The position numbers and the translations under genes are program-made. This document shows, in pieces, positions 56,804 to 64,000 of a stretch of 64,000 bases of DNA. Every line of letters starts with the position of its first letter. Position 1 is the stretch's first letter. The notes beneath the pieces are model-generated. The model saw only the letters and a list, made by a program, of their open reading frames with translations. It was not told where the DNA came from and did no database searches. This DNA comes from Lotus japonicus (lineage: Eukaryota; Streptophyta; Magnoliopsida; Fabales; Fabaceae): the NCBI RefSeq assembly GCF_012489685.1, contig NC_080045.1, positions 15,418,901-15,482,900 of the forward strand, read 5' to 3'.

Positions 56804-57231
56804 CACAAGTGTTCCACCACTCTTGTATCGATCTATCAAATTCTTTGTCCAAAAGCCAATTATTGTAGAATAGGAAAGGTTTTGGCCCTGTAACACAGTG
56901 TCCAGAAACCAAAGAGAGTGCTCTATGATCTGACAAGCCCAAGTTTTCCACTCGTTGTATAGCTTCCTCAAGGGAAGCCCAAGCTTCTTCGTTTAACAAC
57001 CACCTGTCAATTATGCTCCAAACCCCTCCATTTCTCGGGCTAAACCAAGTAAAATCTGAATTTTGTAGTGGTAAGTCTACTAAGTTCCATTCGTTAACAA
57101 AGCTGGAGAATGAAGCTTCTGTTCCTCCTAATCTTCCACTCCTGTCTTCTGCATTTAAAGTAGCATTAAAATCCCCACCGAGGACCCAACCACACTCCCA
57201 AATCCTGATGGTATCACTCAATTCTCTGAAC
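56804..57231 (-). pseudogene. LINE ORF2: endonuclease C-terminal half (distal part)
   Basis: The frame from 57231 leftward reads 'VLGGDFNATLNAEDRSG', 'NEWNLVDLPLQNSDFTW', 'RWLLNEEAW' and 'LSDHRALSLV', the C-terminal half of an APE endonuclease (GDFN Asp/Asn and SDH His are catalytic in the family). It continues toward the reverse transcriptase part on the other side of the solo LTR. Confidence 0.88.
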
Positions 57232-57413
57232 AATACAGTTTTATTTAATTAAATTAAATTAATTTTAATTAAAATGAAATAAGTTTACAATGTTGCACAA
57301 ATAAAAAAAAATCAATAGACAGGAAATGAAATTGAAGGTCTATGCAGCATTAGTGTAGGGTGTGTTTGAAAACATTTTTTCATGGGTTAACTTACATTCC
57401 AAAACCTCATTTG

Positions 57414-57994
57414 TTATTATTATTATTATTATTATTTTGGTACAAAACAGCTTAAAGAAAAACAAAAGGACTACAACGCTAGCGCCTCATAAAGAGAGTG
57501 TCACGGTAATCATCCGCAAGAAGAGGAGCAATCGCCAAGGGAGGAGCATCCAAACACATCAACCGACAATCCTCACGAGCATCCTCCTTGGCTAACAAGT
57601 CCGCAACCACGTTGCCCTCATGAAGAATGTACTCGAGACGCACCACCCAGTTCTGACGAAGCAAACTCCGGATCAAATCAAACACTGCAGCATAAGCATG
57701 GAACCGGCCGCACCCATGCTCCAACAGCGACAAGGCCAGCTAAGAATCAGAGAAAACAACAACCTGTCTAAAGCCACGCTCCCAACAAAGGCGGAGACCA
57801 TAGAGAATCGCTAAGAGCTTAGCTTTAAGAATTTCTGAGGTCCCAACACACGCTGAAAAACCAAAACACCACACTCCAGTAGAATCACGCACCACACCTC
57901 CCGCACCGCCCTTCCAAGATTCCCAAGCGAATTAACCATCAACATTCAACGCCACCCACATGTCTGGCGAGGCTCGCCAGGCCACCCAGCGGGG
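57414..57994 (-). mobile_element. Short 5'-truncated LINE with (TAA)n tail
   Basis: The 581-bp insertion is flanked by CTCATTTG at 57406-57413 and 57995-58002. Its 3' tail on the minus strand is (AAT)n rather than plain A (57411-57435), as known for several plant LINE families. It holds only an RNase H part. Confidence 0.82.
57479..57970 (-). pseudogene. LINE RNase H domain remnant
   Basis: The minus frame reads 'WVALNVDG', stop, 'GGAGGVVRDSTGVWCFGF', 'LKAKLLAILYGLRLCWERGF', 'VVVFSDS', stop, 'LALSLLEHG', 'EYILHEGNVVADLLAKEDA'. It has two in-frame stops, and the second catalytic residue, Glu in 'EAE/KAE', is now Lys ('LKAKLLA'). Confidence 0.8.
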
Positions 57995-58217
57995 CTCATT
58001 TGAGACATGGAAGAATTTGATAAATTAAAAAAGAGATTTTTTTTCGGTTGCAATGTGTTTACAAACCTAACATGAAACTCACTAACATGTGCCGCAGAAA
58101 GAATCCCGGGACCAATCCACCAATTTCATTAATATTGGAGAAAATCATGAGTTTTTTTTAGAGATATCAAATCCAATTCACCTCTATTTTAGAGTAATTA
58201 AAAACATAATCAATCCA

Positions 58218-61200
58218 CACTACAGCATTTTTGGTCTACGGCAATGCCAGGAAAGTGTTCCCTAAAGCCAAATAACCGTTGCTGAAAGTTTCAGGAACGG
58301 TTTTGCATATGTCGTATTAAAAGCCGTGGCCTTTTCCTTCTAGCAACGGTTTTCCAACTTTCGGCCACATACCAGAAAAACCGTTGTCTTAATATGAACT
58401 TCAGCAACGTTTTTATATGATCCTAACGGCAACGGTTTCACTTCCAGCCACACATTATAAATGTAGTCTTATGTTTGTTAAGCAACGGTTTAACAATACA
58501 GTCTTGCTACGATTTTGTAAGCGTCGCCTTACAGTAAAAGAACGATTATGGAACCGTTGCTAGAAATATTATATTACCTACAAAAACCTATGCTTACCAC
58601 AAACAGCTTCAGAAGACTACAATTCTACGATTAATCCAATAAACTTTTTCCTTTACAGTCCAACAACTGAAACACACCATTACAACTTTACAAGCATTCT
58701 AACTCATAATAATAATAATAAAGAACAATACACTCACTATGAAGAATCAAGTCACGTAAAAATGAAAAACTAAAAATAATAAACCATTAAAAGAGATGTA
58801 GGTTAAAATTGGAAGATGAGCAGTTCACCCACGCATCAGTGCTCAATGCAATCATTTTCTATAAGAGCATGTCCACCAGTTTATGACATATTCATGATAT
58901 CTATATTCTATAATGATGTGAAATACAATGCTATCAAATGAAGCTTGTCTCGTGTATAAGTCTCGCCCTAAAGAGTCTATGTTTCAACAAAGATTGTACT
59001 ACACAACATACTTTCATACATATATGCAAATGGACTTACATTAGTCTCATATAATTCAATGTTGATTGGATGAGAAGAACTTTTAGGAGTTCCAGAATTT
59101 AGAATCACATCGTCATCAAGATAGCCATCAAAATCTGACTTTCTACACTTCAAAACAAATTTTGGATGTGCATTCACTGCATTGTTTCCATTAAAAAAAT
59201 GAATAAGCATATGAAATTCAAGAAATACAATAAACACATGACAAAATGAAATCAGGTGCAAAGTGTATATGCCCGATCATTTAACTTCTCAACCTAATCA
59301 TGTAAGAAAAGTCTTCCCAGTTACTGATGTAATAAGTGAACCATGCTCGTCTTAAAGCTAAATTTCTTGAATCATTGTCAATATAATTGTTACACTCATT
59401 ACTTGAAGGACACTATATACTCAAAAAAAGCACAAGAGGATTGATGTCTCCACAGGTAACACTTAGTACTTGAACAGAGGCAGCAAAAAAGCATACAAAC
59501 TTATGACCAACCACATGAGGTTTTCCAGCCAGTTAAAGGTGTATCTTGGGATATATCTGAACCAAAAAAACAGAGTAGTTTTGTCTCATAAACTAGAATC
59601 ATTTTTCCAAAGTTTAACATATTACATTAAACATAGTAAAGTTAAATTAAAATTTCAATAACAGAAGTTTGCTTACCTTTAAAAGGTTTGAAAGACCATC
59701 TGCCAATGCAATCTTGATCCTCCAAACAGAAGCATTGGGTGAACTGCTCTAGCTGTTACTTCTAATAGCTGGCCATTATTATTAAAATTGAAATATGAAC
59801 ATTAGTAGTGTATAGAAACTAAATATACATGATTATGAGGTTCCAAATCCTCCCTCTAAATGGTAACAATAAAAGCTCAAAACGTTGTTCTTAGTAGTAA
59901 ATCTAATACACTTCCCATTAAATAATGTTTCAACTATACCACCCTAGTCCCCAAAAAAGAGGTACATTAAAATATGCTCTAAGATGATAATTTCTTTTTA
60001 GCTTAACCTCACCCCTGAGTAAATAAGGAACCTGATTTGTAAATAAATATACCCCTCTTCTCTACTTTCACCTGATTTATAATTTTCTCTTTTTTTATTC
60101 CTGAATTGCCTGCCCCTTTAATTATATGTCAACTATCCATTCTGTTGTATTCTACCCTCTTCTCTTACTGATTCCTGCTCTTGCTCCCTTCACAGCTTAT
60201 ATTTCTTCATTGCCCTTAATACATTCATTTTTTCCTCCTCTTATAACCATGTAGATCCATAACATTATTAGGATGATAATATCAAGTGAGTAAAATAAGG
60301 AACCTAAACCCTTTTGGAGCCATCAGGTACACGTTTAGAAGGAGTTTGATTGTTCATAGTAAATGCACCACGGACCAACAAATTATAAAGTATATATTGG
60401 CATAGAGAATATTTGTTCAAGGGCACTAAATATGCTTACTGAAAATTTGTTCAAGGCAAATAGTTCTTCATATCTCAGATATAATTCATGAAGCTCACAT
60501 CACAAAGAAGTAAGAACACATTAAGATACGATTTAGATCTAAAAATTTCCAGGAAAAAAAAACAAATCAACATATAAAGACATTAAAAGCATGAAATGAA
60601 TTAGATAACGTGATAAAACTCACAGGTTATTGACGAATTTGGTTTCAGAAGTGGCTTTGAGCATGGAAATCGTGCGGAGCCGGAGAGACAAGTGAGCCTG
60701 AGGGTTACAGAGCGGAATGCATAGGGTTTTCGAAAGGAAGCGATTATGGCGATTGGCGATAGCCAATTGGGAGTGAAACTGAAGAAAACATTCCTAGGGA
60801 TTGATTAAATCGCTCGATACTAATCTTGGAGGCCGCTTACGAGCTTTTTCCCTTTCTCATCTATCTCACTTTTTTCGTTGCTCTGCTCATCACACCAAAG
60901 CATCAAACGGCTTCAGCCAAGATCTGGTTAACAAGGCATTTCGTCGCCGCTGCGCGTTACCGAGAGAGGAAGGGCCCTCAAGGCTATTTCTGATTTTAGG
61001 TTTCATTCTTTTCTTTTCTTTTTTCTCGTTTCCAGGTTCAGGTTGAAGCGTATAGAGATAGAGGGATGAATAAGTTTTTTTTTTGAAATATGGATGAATA
61101 AGTTAGAAGATATATGTTATATGTTATTGTTTTGTATTTCAAAATCAAAATTAAAATAATTTTAGAGAACTTTAAGTCTGAGCAGAAATGAGATGAGAGA

Positions 61201-61635
61201 GAGTGAAATCTGATGTATTATTACTCTTTTATTATAGTTGCTTCAAAATACATTCATAATTTACATTTTCATAAGCGTTGTATCTACAAAGTTTTTAGCA
61301 CAATTTTACAATTGTTGACATGAGATTTAATTATAATAAAATCCGTTGTCTGTTTATGGTTATAAGAACAATTCTCAAACTGTAGAAAAGATTACCGTCA
61401 ACAATTACACAACCGTTCTCTTTTGTATGTTTTAGGAACATTTACGAAAGTGTTTACAAGTCAAATGACCTGACTTAGATAAAGTGTAGCATACTCTATA
61501 CTTCAGATATAGTTACGGAACCGTTGGTATGATAGGAATCTACAATTTGAAAACCGTAGCCAGTTCCCCCTTTCAAGGACATTTTTCATGTTGTTGGTAT
61601 GCACAGTGTTGCCGAAAGTCATAAATGCTGTAGTG
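58218..61635. mobile_element. Non-autonomous CACTA element, complete ends
   Basis: The 3418-bp element has inverted ends CACTACAGCATTTTTGG and (complemented) CACTACAGCATTTATGA, both followed by 'cggcaa' and by many 'aacggtt/ccgttgc' subterminal repeats. The 3-bp duplication CCA flanks it (58215-58217 and 61636-61638). No transposase frame is visible. The GC-richer part 60640-61050 looks like a gene start but I do not recognise it. Confidence 0.9.
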
Positions 61636-61638
61636 CCA

Positions 61639-63180
61639 AAACATGAATTGTGATTGTGGTGATTTCAAACCACCACAAACTGTGTATGAAATACTATCAC
61701 AAATTTCACCTAAAATATGAAATTTATGGCTCTTTCAATCTATTATTTTTTCGACTTTCAACTATCATGTCTCTTTTTTAGTCATATTACTTTTCAGTCG
61801 CTCTCTTCGTTTAATTTCTTTTTGTTTAACTCTTCGTTTCTATTGTATATTTGTGTGATTCTTCACTTTGTATCTCTCGTTTATATTTCTCCCCTTATAG
61901 TTATTTTCCACCTCAAAAGAGGTTTTCTGCTTGAAGTTATAACTCTTCTTGATCATATTTTTTTATTTGACAAGTCTGTTAATCAAATGAGAACTCTAGC
62001 CTCACCCTGCACGCCTCTCTTTGTTTTGGATCCTATATGTATGTTTATTCATCTAACTCCATTTTTTCATTAAAAAAGACAAAACGGACACAACCACACG
62101 CATGCATGAATTCCGCGACCATCTAATCTAATCTAATGTAACAGCATAAAAAGACAAGCCAGCTAGCAGTATCATGAATGAATTAAATCGCATGTTGTCC
62201 AAGTCCTGAAACTATACTGTGCATTGTGGATGAGGTTTTCTGCACTGCAGTGTTCATGAAAAGCATCTTCGTACGTATCCTCGAAGCTAGCTCTGGTGAC
62301 TCTTATGGTGTGGTTATTGATAAATTAAAGGATAATTAATAGATCTCATGATTTCATCTCTTGATAGGTTGCTGAAAAAAAAAAGGTTAATAACACAATA
62401 AAAGACACTAAAAGAACCAACGATTCCTTCATTAACTGCTGCGCAGCAGTAATAATGTTGGTCAATAGCAATTCCATGAAGAGTGCTAATTTCCTTGACT
62501 TGTTCCCACGCGTAGCCGTATCCTCTACAATGTTAATATTTATGATGGGAGAGATACACAGCCACACAGGAGCTTCAACATGAAAATAATTTCACATGAG
62601 AAAATTCAAATCATGCTCAATAAAATGTTACTATATAAAAATAAACAAGTAAAGTTATAATTGACATACTTATGTTTATATGGCTAAAGGCAATTTTCAT
62701 ATCTAACAATGGGATTCTCGTGGGGTTTGCCCTGTTTGTGTCCCAATCTCGGTAATTTTCCTCTGTGAGATGAGGTAAAGACATAAGTTATCTCTGCCTT
62801 TTAAGAAATTTGGGGACAAGATGGGGATTGTTGTCCCCCCATGGAGTTCTCTCCCATATATATAAGTGAAAATGCGATAATATATAATCTTAAAATAAAT
62901 AAAAAATCAATAAATATTTTTTTTATAAAACCTAAACACAACTCATTATGAAAGCCTGAGAAAATATTTAGAGTGTTAGATTTAACATTTTGGACAAGTT
63001 GAATGTTTGATTTAGATTTTGAATTGCTTAGTTTGTAGACTGTACATACAGAGTATTTGAATTTCATTTAATATTATTTAAACTTTATTATATATTTGTA
63101 TTGAAGTATTTGCTTTATCATTTGTAATTCTTTAATTTATTGCGCAAAATTATGTATTTTACATATTTAATTCGCTTAAA
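61639..63180. other. Intergenic, no gene recognised
   Basis: The longest frames (61717-62073 plus; 62346-62567 minus) are Phe/Leu/Ser-rich, as random frames in T-rich DNA are, and match no family that I know. The end of the interval has the 'tatgtttttggtccct' wording of a common dispersed repeat. Confidence 0.4.
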
Positions 63181-63420
63181 TATGTTTTTGGTCCCTATTT
63201 TTTTAAGAATTCGAATTCAGGATAAGGGTGAGAGATAGAGGTGGGGAGAAGAGTGGCGGTGGTTGTGGGGGAAGGATAGGGAGAGGGTGAAGGAATGAGT
63301 GAAATCAACGTAAGGGCCGAATAGAAGAGTGGACAAGGGTGATAAATTACCATTTAGGATGCTTGGGGGTACGTGTCCATGTGCCACATCACTATTTCTA
63401 TTAATTTTCACTAACATATA

Positions 63421-63690
63421 AAAGCATCTCCAATGCTAGGTCTTAGTTCTTAGCACTATTCATGTGGGTCTGTACTGCCACATGTTCTTAAGCAACTCTC
63501 AAGCAATTTTGCTCAAACCAAAGTTCTTAGTTCTTAGTACTATTCATTTAGTCTCACAAATCACATTATTTATACTTTTTATTTTCATAAAGCAATAAAA
63601 TAAAACTCATAAAGTAATAAAGAAATAAAGAAATTTGGATGAGAGAGAAAAAAAAAATTTTATGCTAAGAACTCAAAAGTAAAACTCCTT
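63421..63690. repeat. MITE-like repeat with AGCATCT ends
   Basis: It begins 'aaagcatctccaatgctagg' with 'tcttagttcttagcac' next, and near the end has the inverted wording 'gctaagaactc'. This resembles the widespread 'GAGCATCTCCAATG' plant MITEs. Exact ends were not fixed. Confidence 0.45.
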
Positions 63691-64000
63691 AGAGCATCTT
63701 CAATTGTGAGATCTTATTTTGGGACTTAACTCACTTTTTGTGGGTCCAGATTGCCACATAGGATTTAAGACAATCATAAGGTCTCTATGCACATTTCACT
63801 CTAGTGGTTGAGATCTTATTTTACTTTTGACGGGACCCACAGTACCCAATATATTTATATTATTTATTTATCTCCCTATTTTTCACTTTGGTTCTAGTAT
63901 TGAAGGAGAGAGAAAAAATATTATTTTATTTAAGATCTCACATTTGAGAGTACCTGAGCTAAGGCACGGATCTTAGCAAAAACTAAGATCTCATGCCACG
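63691..64000. repeat. Second AGCATCT-type repeat, cut by the window edge
   Basis: It starts 'ttagagcatcttcaattgtg' with 'agatcttattttgggac', and near the window end has inverted wording 'actaagatctcatgccacg'. Related to, but distinct from, the repeat just before it. Confidence 0.45.

Larger units (their letters stand above)
50039..57231 (-). mobile_element. 5'-truncated LINE, split by a solo LTR
   Basis: The LINE ends on the left in a poly(A) (T run 50039-50048) after 'atatcatttgatctttc' and starts on the right at 57231. The word AATACAGTTTT flanks it on both sides (from 50032 and from 57232), giving an 11-bp target duplication. Without the inserted solo LTR (53828-56798) and one 5-bp duplicate it is about 4.2 kb. 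The 5' end lies in the endonuclease domain. Confidence 0.88.

Noticed and set aside
61717..62073. 118-codon frame rich in Phe, Leu and Ser
   Set aside because: Composition is that of T-rich non-coding DNA; no family match or neighbour support.

Overview
This is a stretch of AT-rich nuclear DNA from a flowering plant. The evidence is GT-AG introns, a plant PLS-class pentatricopeptide gene, a plastid-type threonine deaminase with a transit peptide, and dense plant transposons (Helitrons, CACTA, hAT, MULE, Stowaway and Tourist MITEs, plant LINEs, a tRNA-derived SINE, LTR elements). The overall look suggests a dicot, perhaps a legume, but nothing in the window proves the species.

Only two genes look intact: an intronless E-type PPR gene (6303-8240, minus) and an eight-exon threonine deaminase gene (39391-42810, plus; 606 codons when the exons are combined). 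Broken gene pieces are a GRF-zinc-finger relic (8937-9361), an unrecognised last exon split by a hAT element (4838-6111), a second threonine deaminase copy reduced to promoter plus exon 1 (35751-36188), and an SF3B1 fragment inside a Helitron (45269-45506).

The threonine deaminase promoter is present three times in the same orientation: copy A (15806-16350) is promoter only, copy B (25309-25839 plus 35427-35750) leads to exon 1 only, and copy C (37945-38075 plus 39051-39390) drives the full gene. Copy B's promoter is split by a ~9.6 kb nested insertion: a copia-type non-autonomous LTR element on the minus strand, carrying a solo-LTR-like segment, a 3.9 kb CACTA element and a Stowaway MITE. 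Copy C's promoter is split by a Tourist-like MITE that itself holds a Stowaway. Copy B's first intron runs into a decayed Ty3-gypsy fragment. The full gene is followed about 190 bp downstream by a Helitron.

Layout: 1-6.1 kb hAT and Helitron remnants around an exon; 6.3-8.2 kb PPR gene; 8.9-15.2 kb GRF relic, truncated CACTA, Helitron with a 533-bp tandem duplication; 15.8-25.8 kb promoter copies A and B with MULE, LINE, Stowaway, a large fold-back element containing a LINE, and a PIF1/Helitron helicase relic; 25.8-35.4 kb nested LTR/CACTA block; 35.4-42.8 kb threonine deaminase copies B and C; 43-46.4 kb Helitron with captured SF3B1; 47.8-58 kb three 5'-truncated minus-strand LINEs, a SINE, and a ~3 kb solo LTR inside one LINE; 58.2-61.6 kb CACTA element; 61.6-64 kb no gene seen, MITE-like repeats at the end. 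Many insertions have target-site duplications that can be read directly, so their boundaries and nesting order are well supported.
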